From positions 1-18,659 of the forward strand of contig JAIRZX010000551.1 in NCBI GenBank assembly GCA_031267005.1: a stretch of DNA of 18,659 nt, read 5' to 3'. This DNA comes from Deltaproteobacteria bacterium. GTDB lineage: Bacteria > Desulfobacterota > Desulfarculia > Adiutricales > Adiutricaceae. Shown piece by piece: positions 1 to 8,900 of this stretch; the stretch's first letter is position 1, and every line of letters starts with the position of its first letter. The notes under the pieces were generated by a model that worked only from the letters and a program-made list of their open reading frames with translations, was not told where the DNA came from and did not search any database. Made by a program: the position numbers and the translations under genes.

Positions 1-235
1 GCCCCCCCGCCCCGGCCCGCCCATTTCCGGGCATGTCCCGCGCGCCGGCGGCCCACCCCGCAAGCTCCGGTCCGGAGACGCCGGACATGCCTTAGGGCGC
101 CGCCCGGGCCGGCCGGCCCCCGATTCCCCGCCTTGCGCGGCAGGCCCATCCCCCCCTCCGGGGGAGCCCCCGGGCCGCCCCCAGCAAGGGCAGCCGCCGC
201 CTTCCCCCCGTGCCAGGACCGTCAAGGACAGTTTC
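1..235. other. Upstream flank of yidC; no gene recognised
   Basis: This is very GC-rich DNA ahead of yidC. In the conserved operon order the preceding gene would be yidD. One forward frame is open from the window edge to a TAG at 93-95 and ends ...GPETPDMP; its third positions are mostly G/C, so it could be the last residues of an upstream gene, but no YidD motif is inside the window. The frame in phase with yidC is also open to the edge. That extension is Pro/Arg/Gly-rich and unlike a protein, so I do not extend yidC into it. No promoter was recognised. Confidence 0.3.
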
Positions 236-2128
236 ATGGAAAAGCGCGTCATATTCACCATGCTCGTGATGATGGGGTTCTTCATGCTGGTGAGCTACTT
301 TTACCCCATCGTCTTCCCGCCGCCGCCGGCCCCCGAGGCCGGGCCCAGGACCTCGGCGGAGACCGGTGCGCCCGGCGGCGGCGTCCTGGGCGCCCCCGTC
401 GCCGCCGTCGGGGGAGCGGAAGCCCCGGCCCCCGCAGGCCAAGGGACGGACGCCGCCGAAGCGGCCCCCGCGGCCGAGGAAGGGGAAGAGGCCGATCCGG
501 CGGCCCAAGGCGGCCAGGCGGGCCAGGCCGCCCCGGAGCCCTTGAGGCGCGTGAAGGTCGATACACCGGAGTACGTAGCGGTCTTCACGGAGGAGGGGGG
601 GAGGCTCGTAAGCTTCAAGCTCAAGAAATACAAATCCTGGGACGTCGCGGGCGAAGAGGCGGAGAGCTTCCAGGAACTCGTGAACCGCCCGTCCCAGGCG
701 GACCCCGCGGCGCTCCCCTTCAACCTGGTGTACCTCTCCCCGGACGGCCAGACCGAAGATCTGAGATCAATGAGGTTCAAGGCCGACCACGCGGAGATAA
801 CTATCGGCGACGGGGAGACCGCGCGGCTCGTCATGACGCCCAGGGAGAAAACCTCGGGGCTCGCGGTGGAGCGCTCCTTCCTGTTTGCCGCCGGATCCTA
901 CGTGATAGGACAGGAGGTCAGGCTCGCGAACGGCGGGGCGTCGCCCGTCTCCGGCCGCATCGGCCAGACGCTCAGCGCCTGGCCCTTCGCCGAACGCCAG
1001 AACCGCTACAACTCGATGGCCGGGTTCATAAACCGAAAGCTCGTAACCGAGACCGTTGACGACGCCCAGAAGGAGCTCGCCGGAATCAGGGTCGTAAGCT
1101 CCGCCGATTTCCTGGGCTACAAGGACCAGTACTTCCTGACCGTCATGCTCGTCGGCGACCCGTCCGGGCCCCAGGCCGCGGCGGGCGAGGCAAGCCCCTG
1201 GCGCTTCTCCGCCCGCGAACTCCCCGGCCAGGGCGTAGCCGCCACCGCCACCCGCCCGCTCGAGCTGGCTCCCGGGGCCTCCGCGTCCCACCGCTTCGAC
1301 TTCTTCTACGGCCCCAAGGACACCGAACTCTTGAGGCGCGAGGGCCACAGCCTGTCTCGGAGCGTCGATCTCGGCTGGTTCGCCTTCCTGGCGCACCCGC
1401 TGGGGTTCCTGCTGCGCTTCTTCTACGGCTTCGTGGGCAACTACGGAGTAGCCATCATAATCGTCACGGTCCTGATCAAGATAGCCCTCTGGCCGCTCAC
1501 GGCCAAGAGCTACAAGTCCATGAAGAAGATGCAGTCGGTCTCCGAGCCGGTAAAGAAGCTCCGGGAGAAGTACAAAGGCGATCCCGAGACGATGAACAAG
1601 AAGATGATGGAACTGTACCGCTCCGAAGGCGTAAACCCCTTAGGCGGCTGCCTTCCGATGCTCCTGCAGATCCCCTTCTTCTTCGCCTTCTACCGGGTGC
1701 TCGACTACGCCCTGGAACTCCGCGGCGCCCCCTTCATGCTGTGGATACACGACCTTTCCGCCCCGGACAGGCTGTTCAGCTTCGACGTGTCGATACCCTT
1801 CCTCGCCCCGCCCGCCGGCATCCCGGTCCTGACGCTCCTCATGGGGGGCACGATGCTCTGGCAGCAGCGCATGACGCCCGCCATGGGAGACCCCATGCAG
1901 GCTAAGGTGATGATGCTCCTGCCGCTCTTCTTCATCATCTTCCTCCTGAACATGCCTTCGGGGCTGGTCCTTTACTGGCTGGTGAACAACATACTGTCCA
2001 TCTTCCAGCAGAAGCTCATAAACCGCGCCCCGGCCGCGCCGGGCCCCGCCCAGCCCTCCCGCCCGCGAAAGCCTTCGCGGACGGGAAAGCCTTCAAGGGG
2101 CGGAAAGCCGTCCCACGCCAGCAGGTGA
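236..2128 (+). CDS. yidC: Membrane protein insertase YidC
   Basis: YidC inserts and folds inner-membrane proteins, alone or with SecYEG. The 630-residue protein starts with one N-terminal membrane segment (about residues 5-25, MEKRVIFTMLVMM...). A low-complexity Ala/Pro/Gly linker follows (about 29-103), then the periplasmic P1 domain (about 105-375), then the conserved five-helix core. Core landmarks are close to E. coli YidC: ALWPLTAKSYKSMKKMQ, SEGVNPLGGCLPMLLQIPFF, PFMLWIHDLSAPD and MPSGLVLYWLVNN. The groove arginine (E. coli R366 in IVRGIMYPL) aligns with Lys415 in LIKIALWPL, so positive charge is kept. The tail is basic with repeated KPSR-like units, suited to ribosome contact. The start is chosen from an AAGGA at 224-228, seven bases before ATG, and the typical MEKR opening. 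jag follows after 7 bases, so the two are probably co-translated. Length is longer than the usual ~550 mainly because of the linker. Confidence 0.97.
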   Translation: MEKRVIFTMLVMMGFFMLVSYFYPIVFPPPPAPEAGPRTSAETGAPGGGVLGAPVAAVGGAEAPAPAGQGTDAAEAAPAAEEGEEADPAAQGGQAGQAAPEPLRRVKVDTPEYVAVFTEEGGRLVSFKLKKYKSWDVAGEEAESFQELVNRPSQADPAALPFNLVYLSPDGQTEDLRSMRFKADHAEITIGDGETARLVMTPREKTSGLAVERSFLFAAGSYVIGQEVRLANGGASPVSGRIGQTLSAWPFAERQNRYNSMAGFINRKLVTETVDDAQKELAGIRVVSSADFLGYKDQYFLTVMLVGDPSGPQAAAGEASPWRFSARELPGQGVAATATRPLELAPGASASHRFDFFYGPKDTELLRREGHSLSRSVDLGWFAFLAHPLGFLLRFFYGFVGNYGVAIIIVTVLIKIALWPLTAKSYKSMKKMQSVSEPVKKLREKYKGDPETMNKKMMELYRSEGVNPLGGCLPMLLQIPFFFAFYRVLDYALELRGAPFMLWIHDLSAPDRLFSFDVSIPFLAPPAGIPVLTLLMGGTMLWQQRMTPAMGDPMQAKVMMLLPLFFIIFLLNMPSGLVLYWLVNNILSIFQQKLINRAPAAPGPAQPSRPRKPSRTGKPSRGGKPSHASR

Positions 2129-2135
2129 GACGGGC

Positions 2136-3566
2136 ATGGCCGGACAGGATCCTGGCGCGGGCCTTGAAAAAGGCAATCCGTTGCCGAAAACGCGAACGGG
2201 GGATCGGGGCGGGGACAAGGCCCAGGAAAGGCGCGGGGACCGGGACGCGGGAAATATCGCCGAAACGGACCGCGCCCTCTTCGAGGGCGGCTGCGCCGGG
2301 GAAGCCATCGACAGGGCGGCGAAGGCCCTGGGCGTACCCCCGGAGACGGTAAGCTTCACGGTCCTGTCAGCCGGATCTCCCGGTTTTTTCGGAATCGGCC
2401 GCAAGAAGGTCCGCATTCTCGCCGACCGCGCGAAATCGCTCGCGGCGGCCGAGGCCGCCGGCATTCCTGCTGCCGGGCGGGACGCCGCCCAAGGGTTCTC
2501 CGGGCCCGCCGGCCCCGCCGGGTTCCCCTTTCAGGAAGAGTCGCCCGCAGGCCGGGGACAGTCAGGCTCCACGTCCGACGCTTCCGGTCCCTACGGCGGC
2601 TGCCGAGGCGGGCCGGCGGCGGGAGGCGGACCCGAGGCCCCCGGACCGCAGGGGCGGTACCGCCCGCCGGGCGCAAGCGACGGCGGGGGCACTCTCCCTT
2701 CGTCTCCAGAGCCCCGGCGGCCCCGCAACTCCCCGCGGCCCGGGTCCGCCCCAGCGGGAATAAAGCTCTCGGGCGCGAGCCCGCCCACCACGCTCCCGGC
2801 GGAAGCCTTGAGCGACCCCTCCTTCAGCGGAGCGGGCACGGCCGCCCCCGTCCCTTTGCTGCCTTGGAAGAGCGCTGGCTATTCACCCGGCGACTTCGCC
2901 GCCGTACCGGGTCTTGCCTTCGCCGGGGACACGGTCGTCCTGCCCGCCCCGGAGACCCTGCCGCCTCCCGGAGGCTTCGCCGCCCTCCCCCCGGGCCCCT
3001 GGACGCATGCCGCCAAGGAATTTCTGGAGGGCATCCTCGAACGCATGTCCTTCGAGGCGGAGGTCGAGGCCCTGCGCCTGGAGCAGGCGACCCTCCTTAC
3101 CGTACGCTGCCCAGACAGCGCGATACTGATAGGGCGCAGGGGAGTGGGCCTGGACGCCCTGGAACTCGTTTTGTCCCGCATGTTGGAGAGAAAACTCCCC
3201 GAACCCTGCGGAGAGGCGAGGCGGGTAGTGGTCGACTCCGAGGACTACCGCGCCCGCAGGCACCTCGGGCTCCTCCAGAAGACCTTCATAATTGCCGGAG
3301 AGGCGCTGTCTGCCGGAAGGCGCCTCTCCATCCCCCAGCTCTCCCCCCCGGAAAGGCACCTGGTGCGCGCGGCGCTCAAAAACCTGGTCGGCGTCGCCGT
3401 CTCCAGCACGGGCACCGGGGCGTTGAGGAACGTAACGATCAGCCCTGTCCTGAACGCTGACGCGTGTTCTGAAGCCGTCTGGAACGCTGACGCCGACGGG
3501 GACGCGGAAGGCGGCGGGGAATCGGACGCGGGCGGTTACGCGGAAAGGGACGGGAAGCTTCTCTAG
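2136..3566 (+). CDS. jag: RNA-binding protein Jag/KhpB (Jag_N, KH, R3H)
   Basis: Jag (SpoIIIJ-associated, also KhpB/EloR) is a cytoplasmic RNA-binding protein encoded next to yidC in many bacteria. In Gram-positives it is linked to cell elongation and division. The Jag_N domain lies at about residues 40-95 (EAIDRAAKALGVPPETV, then SPGFFGIGRKKVRILA). A long Pro/Gly/Ala-rich linker spans about 105-285. The KH domain has its GxxG loop at G333-R-R-G336 (ILIGRRGVGLDALELV), and an R3H-type domain follows at about 395-440. The family signature R-x3-H is here R407-HLV-R411, so the histidine is replaced by arginine. A 40-residue Asp/Gly/Ala tail ends the protein. At 476 residues it is much longer than compact Jag proteins (~200-300), mostly from the linker. 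An AGGTGAG sequence overlapping the yidC stop serves as ribosome site, which points to translational coupling. Identification is firm; the R3H change is read directly from the sequence. Confidence 0.93.
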   Translation: MAGQDPGAGLEKGNPLPKTRTGDRGGDKAQERRGDRDAGNIAETDRALFEGGCAGEAIDRAAKALGVPPETVSFTVLSAGSPGFFGIGRKKVRILADRAKSLAAAEAAGIPAAGRDAAQGFSGPAGPAGFPFQEESPAGRGQSGSTSDASGPYGGCRGGPAAGGGPEAPGPQGRYRPPGASDGGGTLPSSPEPRRPRNSPRPGSAPAGIKLSGASPPTTLPAEALSDPSFSGAGTAAPVPLLPWKSAGYSPGDFAAVPGLAFAGDTVVLPAPETLPPPGGFAALPPGPWTHAAKEFLEGILERMSFEAEVEALRLEQATLLTVRCPDSAILIGRRGVGLDALELVLSRMLERKLPEPCGEARRVVVDSEDYRARRHLGLLQKTFIIAGEALSAGRRLSIPQLSPPERHLVRAALKNLVGVAVSSTGTGALRNVTISPVLNADACSEAVWNADADGDAEGGGESDAGGYAERDGKLL

Positions 3567-3581
3567 CCGGCACATGCCGCC

Positions 3582-3611
3582 CTCCGGACGGGGCTTCTCC
3601 CGGCGCCGGAG
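3582..3611 (+). terminator. Probable terminator hairpin after jag
   Basis: Sixteen bases after the jag stop, CTCCGG (3582-3587) pairs with CCGGAG (3606-3611). Inside, CGGGG pairs with TCCCG across a CTTC loop. The stem is followed only by TTT, so the U-tract is short. Position and stability fit the end of the yidC-jag operon; efficiency cannot be judged. Confidence 0.45.
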
Positions 3612-3680
3612 TTTCGCCGAGCCAGTCGTTTCCCCCAATCATTAAAGACTCGGCGATGCCTCAAACGAAAACTTGACATT

Positions 3681-3702
3681 AAATCCTGTTGCGGATTTTT
3701 TT
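3681..3702 (+). terminator. Weak hairpin plus T-run
   Basis: AAATCC (3681-3686) and GGATTT (3693-3698) form a 6-base stem with loop TGTTGC, running into seven consecutive T (3696-3702). The layout is that of an intrinsic terminator but the stem is AT-rich and short. It may back up the hairpin at 3582-3611 or be chance in an AT-rich stretch. Confidence 0.3.
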
Positions 3703-3787
3703 CCATATATATTCCGGAATAATTTTTTTTCTGTTCCGAAATTTTATGTATTAATTTAGATGGACTAGAGTTAAATCTTGATCGCAA

Positions 3788-4025
3788 CCGTTCACGGTGG
3801 GGGCTTGGCAAAGCGCCAGGAAGGCAACGGGATCACGGAATAGGCTCTGGCAGGCCGGAAGGTGATAACTTAGGCGCTTGGAAGGAAGTGGCTGGAAGGC
3901 GGGAGGATTGAGAGGCTGGCGGGACTGCCGACATTTCGACGCCTCGCCCCCATGTTAGCAGATGCTTGCGTTCACTGCGAGGGCAGGCGGCTGTCTCAAA
4001 CCCGCCTGGCCAGTCCCGTGAACGG
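3788..4025. repeat. Perfect 10-base inverted repeat arms 238 bases apart
   Basis: CCGTTCACGG (3788-3797) is the exact reverse complement of CCGTGAACGG (4016-4025). The second arm overlaps CAGTCCCG (4011-4018), which itself is the reverse complement of CGGGACTG at about 3922-3929. The span could be a small non-coding mobile element or its relic, but no clear target duplication is visible, so chance remains possible. Confidence 0.25.
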
Positions 4026-4080
4026 ATACCCTCTATATTTTGCCAGTATCTTTACGCCCCGCGATCCTCCCTTTCCCTTT

Positions 4081-4119
4081 GCTTCCGGATGCTTCCGGAT
4101 GCTTCCGGATGCTTCCGGG
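4081..4119. repeat. Tandem repeat, unit GCTTCCGGAT, 3.9 copies
   Basis: Three perfect copies of the 10-base unit GCTTCCGGAT (4081-4110) are followed by GCTTCCGGG (4111-4119). The array lies about 95 bases upstream of the start of the decayed AAA-ATPase gene, in non-coding DNA. The copies are nearly identical, which suggests recent expansion by slippage. Confidence 0.9.
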
Positions 4120-4214
4120 CTTCGAATGAGGGACAATAAGATTCTCCCCGGCGCCGGAAGTCAGACCTCCGGGTCGACAGTATCCGGGAAGGCCAGATAG
4201 CATTGGAGGGTCGC

Positions 4215-5268
4215 ATGACGATCTCGGACAGTACGGATATCCCGAAAACCGGAAGGGGCATAGCCAAATTCTCGCGGCTGCGGAACGAAAGCTGTATCCA
4301 CGTGGACAAGACCTAATTTGCCCACAGGATTCCCGCTGGGGAATCGTCGTGCCTTTTCCTGTCCCGTCACAGGCGCTTCGGGAAAACTCTTCAGCAGGAC
4401 ACCCTGGAGGTAGCGGCTGCGGGAAGAAAGGAACTCTTACCCGGCCTCGCGATAGATTCGTTACGCTATGACGCCGAGTGGCCCCGCTCGCACGCGCTGA
4501 TGATTATCATGAGCCGCTTCGGCGGTGATACGGCCTTGCTGGCCTGAAACCTCGCCGGTTTTTTGCACTCCTCCGCTTCTGAAAGATGATTCGCCGTTAC
4601 GGCGAAGGATTCAGGATATTGCCTTGCGAAAGCAACCAATATTCTTTCCAGAAACTACGCCGACATACCTTGAATTACTGAAAATATAGAAACTAAAGAC
4701 GAGCTGACTGCCGACAGCGGGAAAATTATCGTCCTGATAGACGAGTACTACGCGCCGACAACCAATAATATCACGGACCCTCAAAAACTCAATATCGCGA
4801 AACGGACTCATCACAGCTTCTACAACTCCTTGAAATACTGCGAAAACACGATCGATCGTTTTTCCCTAACCGGAATTACCAGATTTCCGCGATTGTCAGT
4901 TTTTTGGCGAACAACAATATTGTAGACGACACGTTAGATCGGCAATATGAGGCCTTTTGCTGGTTTACCATAGATTAAATTTACAAATACTATTCCTGAC
5001 GCCTTGACGTAGCTTTGACTGATTCCATGGACATCAAAAAATTCGGCATGGCTTCACGCGCAAGTCGCTCATTGAACGGATCAACGAATGGCGCTACGGG
5101 TACAGTTGGAACGGAATGGACCACGTGATCAATCCTTTATGGTTGAAAATTTTCTTTCCTGACATATTTTCGATAACCTCTGGATTCGTCCAGGAAGCAT
5201 GGATTTCCTGAACCAAATGAATATCACGGACGATATTTCTCCGAAGTTTTCAAAGGAGAAGCTGAATT
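4215..5268 (+). pseudogene. Decayed AAA-ATPase-like gene (PF09820 type), 3' truncated
   Basis: The reading starts at ATG 4215 with GGAGGG at 4205-4210. Pieces across frames match the AAA-ATPase-like family that normally carries a C-terminal PD-(D/E)XK (DUF1703) domain. In order: RLRNESCIHVDKT, then an in-frame TAA at 4314; FLSRHRRFGKTL (the family's FLSRPRRFGKTL P-loop region) and GRKELLPGLAI; TGA at 4545; further stops near 4590 and 4668; KIIVLIDEYYAPT (Walker B, LIDEYD in relatives, starting near 4722) and FSLTGITRFPRLSVF. After a frame change come NNIVDDTLDRQYEAFCWFT, then WRYGYSWNGMDHVINP, then DNLWIRPGSMDFLNQ. Homology stops near 5268 where GC rises sharply, so the nuclease end is lost. 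GC is well below its neighbours, suggesting a transferred gene. At least four stops and two frame changes make it non-functional. Confidence 0.78.
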
Positions 5269-5920
5269 CAACGAGGCGCCCCCCGTAGGGCAGCGGAGGG
5301 GGCTGCGGTTCGACCCGGTACCCCGTCCCCTTCGTGAAGGGGGGTGCCCTTCGGCCGCAAGGGCTGCACGGGAACCGCGGTCCGGCCCGATCCAGGAGGG
5401 TACGGGGCCGTCATTCTTCGCTTCAGCAGGGTCCGCCCCGCGGAACGCCGCTGACGCCTGGAGCCAGTGACGGCCGGCCTCCTCAGCCCGGCTTTCGTAG
5501 GCTGAGCGGTGACGGCAGGGAGTCCGGCACGCTTCATGCCGAGTTTTCAGGACATGTGCCCGGCGCCCGCGGGCGTACGTGGCCGAACAGGCCGCGCCAG
5601 GGGACTGCGGTCCATGCCCCGGGCGGGGCAGGGGCCGGACCGCAGGCCGGGGCGGCGGCCGGGCCATGGCCGGGTCCCGTACCGTCGGCAGGCCAGCATC
5701 ACGCGTCCGGCCCGAGTCAGGATCGTGGCGCCTGCCATTCGTCTGGTTCGGGCCCGGGCACCCCTGCCCCGGCTCTTGATCGCGGGTGCATGAAACGCTA
5801 CCATTCCGTGCTGACAGCAAGGTTCGCCTCCCGCCAGCTCCAGTCCGGGCCCGGCAGTTTTCCGGGCCGCCGCCCCCCCGTCCCCGGCCGGACCGAGCGG
5901 CCTGCCGGCGCAGGTGACAT
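5269..5920. other. High-GC gene-free stretch before the alpha-2-macroglobulin gene
   Basis: About 650 bases of ~70% GC begin exactly where the AAA pseudogene ends. Long open frames exist on both strands, as expected at this GC, but none has a recognisable motif, a plausible composition or a good ribosome site. I see no clear promoter for the gene at 5921; its transcription start is probably somewhere in here. Two back-to-back hairpins sit near the left edge. Confidence 0.5.
5327..5364. repeat. Two adjacent hairpins
   Basis: CCCCTTCGTGAAGGGG (5327-5342) folds as a 6-base stem with CGTG loop. GCCCTT (5346-5351) pairs with AAGGGC (5359-5364) across CGGCCGC. There is no T-tract on either strand. 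They could be a termination/attenuation structure or the remains of an element end at the GC boundary; function is unknown. Confidence 0.4.
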
Positions 5921-8900
5921 ATGAACTCCAGGACCACGCCCCGCAAGGCCGGCCCCGCATCCTTCCCGCGCATCCTTCCCGCCGTCATGCTGGCGCTGGC
6001 GCTGGCCGGCTGCTCCTCAGGCCCACCCCCGGCTGAGGAATCGCCGCAGCCTGGCCCCCTGTCCCCGCAGGGCGCGGCTTCACCCGGGGCCGTCGCTCCC
6101 GCAGCCCCCGCGTCCCTGTCCGAGCCTTCGGACGCCGGGGCCGCTGCGTCCCAGTCGGCGCCGCTCCCCCCGGCGGACGAGCCCCTGGAGATACTGCAGT
6201 TCGTACCCGGCGGGGACGTGAGGAGCTTCACCCAGGCGGCCGTGATGTTCAGCCAGCCCATGGCGGAGCTGGGGACCTTCGACGACGCGGACCAGTCCCT
6301 TTTGACCGTCGAGCCTCCCCTGCCCGGCAAGGTGGTCTGGATAAACCAGTTCACCCTCGCCTTCGTGCCGGAGAAGCCGCTCATGGGGAGCCTCGCGCTC
6401 ACGGTGAGGCTTTCCCCGGAGGTGAGGTCCCTTTCCGGGGCGGCGCTCGCGCCCGGCGACTACGTCACGAGCTTCAGGCTCCCGGCGCTCGCCACCGAGT
6501 GGGCGCGCTCCTCCAGCGGGAGCGACCCCGCGGACGCGCTCAGGCCGACCGTCAGAGCCAAGTTCAACCAGCCGGTGGATCCCGATCTGATAAACGGCAG
6601 GAGCTTTTTCAGGTGGGGCGGGGAGGGCGCCCCCGGCAGGGTGCCTGCCGGCTGGGACAGGATCAGCGGCTGGCCCCTGAACAGCTCGTCCCCGCTCCGG
6701 GCCGTCGCCGCGGGCGAGGTGCCGAAAGGCACGGCCTGGGAGCTCGTGATCGAAAGGGGCGCCGTGATTGCCGAGGGCATGCCCCCTCTCGGCTCCGACT
6801 TCCTGGTCGGCGGCGGGTCGACCTACGGGGAGTTCCACGTGCAGTTCTCCGGCCTGGAAACCCTGGAGGGCCAGGACGCCGCAGGGTACCTGCCATCCCC
6901 CGAGCGGGGGCGCCTGACCGCGAGCTTCTCCAACCCGGTGAGGCTCTCCGAGGCGGCGCCCTTCATAGAGATGGAGCCCCCGCACCCGAGCTTCGCGCTC
7001 CAGAAGGAGAAGTGGCTCAGGATCGCGGCCTCGAAGGCTCGCGCTGAGGCCGGCGCGTCCGGCGGGGCTTCCGGGGAGCCCGGCGTTTCCGGCGGGGCGG
7101 GGGATGGCGCGGCCGCGCGGGACGGGGCCGCAGGTTCCGGCGGGGCGGGGGTCCCGGAGGAGCCCGTCGAGGACGACAGCGTCCAGACCTGGCTCCAGCT
7201 GTCGGGCACATTCATCCCGCGGACGGGCTACAGGATCACCTTCAGGAAGGGGATGCCGGACGTCTACGGCCAGACGCTGGCCGAGGACTTCGTGGTCAGG
7301 TTCAGGACCGGTTCCTTCGCGCCGTCGGTGTTTCTCCTGAGCCAGGGCGGGGTGATGGAGTCAGCCTTCCCGGCGGCGCTGCCAGTCGCGGCGCGCAACG
7401 TGTCCTCGGCTGCCGTCTTCGGGAAGATCATGACGCATGCCGAGACGGCGAGGCTCCTGAACGTCTGGCCCTACGAGATGGGGAACTGGCCGGGATGGTG
7501 GGTGCCTGAGGCCATGAAGGACTGGATGCAGGCCGTGAAGGCCGGGAGCTCCCCGGGAACCGCCGCGCGCGAAGTCAAGCCGCCTGCGGACAGCGAGAAG
7601 GCCCAGGTCAACTTTCCGGTCAGCCTTTCCGAGCTCTTCGACGGGCGCGAAAGGGAGGGCGTCGTCTTCTTCGGGACGGACATCTCGCTCGGAAATCCCG
7701 CCAACGTCGTACTTGATCCCAGCTACAGCCTTTTCCAGGTGACGGATCTGGCAGTCACGGTGAAGATCGGCGCCGTCTCCTCGCTCGCCTGGGTGACCAG
7801 GCTCTCCGACGGTTCGGGGGTCGGCGCGGCCGACGTCGCGGCCCTGGACTGCGAGGGCGTAACGATCTGGTCCGGCACGACCGGGCCCGGCGGGCTGGCC
7901 GGCCTTCCCGGGGCGAAGGAGTTCCTGAAGCTCATGGCGCCGGGATGCGCCTCCGGCGATTCAGACGAACTCAGGCTCCACTTCTCGGCCTCCAGCGGCT
8001 CCGAGCGCGTTTTCTGGAGCCTCCCGTGGGGCGAGGGCTTCGGCGCCCTCGGCAACGTGGTTGCCGACACCCGCGACCCCCTGTCCGGCGACTGGGTGAG
8101 CGCCTTCCTCCTGACGTCCCAGCCCATCTACAGGCCCGGCGAGACCGCCAGGCTCAAGATCGTCGCCCGCAACTTCACGGCGGACTCGCTCGAGGCCCCC
8201 GCCCCCGGAACTGTCAGGGTGCTCATAACCGACCCCTCCGGCCAGGCCCTCTTCGACGGGCCGGCGGAGATGGGCAAGTTCGGCACGGCGTCCGTGGAGT
8301 GGAAGATACCCGAGGGCGCGCCCTACGGGAACTGGAAGGTGACGGTGGATTTCGATCCCGGCGCGGAGCGCTCCCCCGAATCCATCGCCTACGGGTACCG
8401 CGAGAGGGACTACGCCCTGGCCGGGAGCTTCCGCGTGAGCTTCTACAGGGCCCCGGCCTTCGATCTCCGCCTGGACGAGATGAAGGACGCCTACTTTGGC
8501 GACAGCCTGGACCTCGGCGTGACGGGAAGCTACCACTACGGGGCGCCCCTGGACGCGGGCGAGGCGGACTTCGAACTCCGCTACGAGGCGGCGTGGCACT
8601 TCACGCCGCCCGGCTGGGACTCCGGATGGAGTTTCACCGCCCGCGCGGCCCTGCAGAAGGACCAGGAGGGCGGCTGGGCGTCCGACCCCGTGCCGCCAGG
8701 CACGGCCGCCGAGGGCACCGCGGAGATTTCGCCGGACGGCAGGGCCTCCTTCCGCGCCGTGATCCCTCGCGATTCCCGCCCGGTGCCCAGGCGCTACACC
8801 CTCACGGTCAGCGCGAAGGACAAGGATTCCAGGCCCGTGTCGCGGACCGGGTCGTTTCTGGCGCATCCGGCCCGGCTTTACGCCGCCGTCAGGGCGGAGG

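Larger units (their letters stand above)
3567..4214. other. Intergenic scar after jag, partly AT-rich
   Basis: No gene is supported here. About 3640-3790 is strikingly AT-rich next to ~70% GC neighbours and contains a perfect 10-base palindrome ATTCCGGAAT (3711-3720) with a related half-site TTCCGAAA about 20 bases on. A TTGACA at 3673-3678 lacks a convincing -10 at normal spacing. About 3790-4080 is purine-rich with repeated CTGGAAGG-like words, followed by the 10-base tandem repeat. mnmE, the usual gene after jag, is absent, so this is a break in conserved gene order. Confidence 0.5.

Noticed and set aside
767..1396. 209-codon minus-strand frame opposite yidC
   Set aside because: It is antisense to well-conserved yidC, has no recognisable motif and is expected at ~70% GC where stops are rare.
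3673..3711. TTGACA followed by TATATA as a promoter
   Set aside because: Spacing is 27 bases, far from the 16-18 needed, and no good -10 sits at the right distance.
5334..5924. 196-codon forward frame before the macroglobulin gene
   Set aside because: Composition is Arg/Gly/Pro-rich like a random GC-rich frame, no motif or ribosome site is seen, and it overlaps frames on the other strand of equal length.
5224..6402. 392-codon minus-strand frame
   Set aside because: It overlaps the macroglobulin signal region and the AAA pseudogene end and has no family resemblance; an artefact of GC content.
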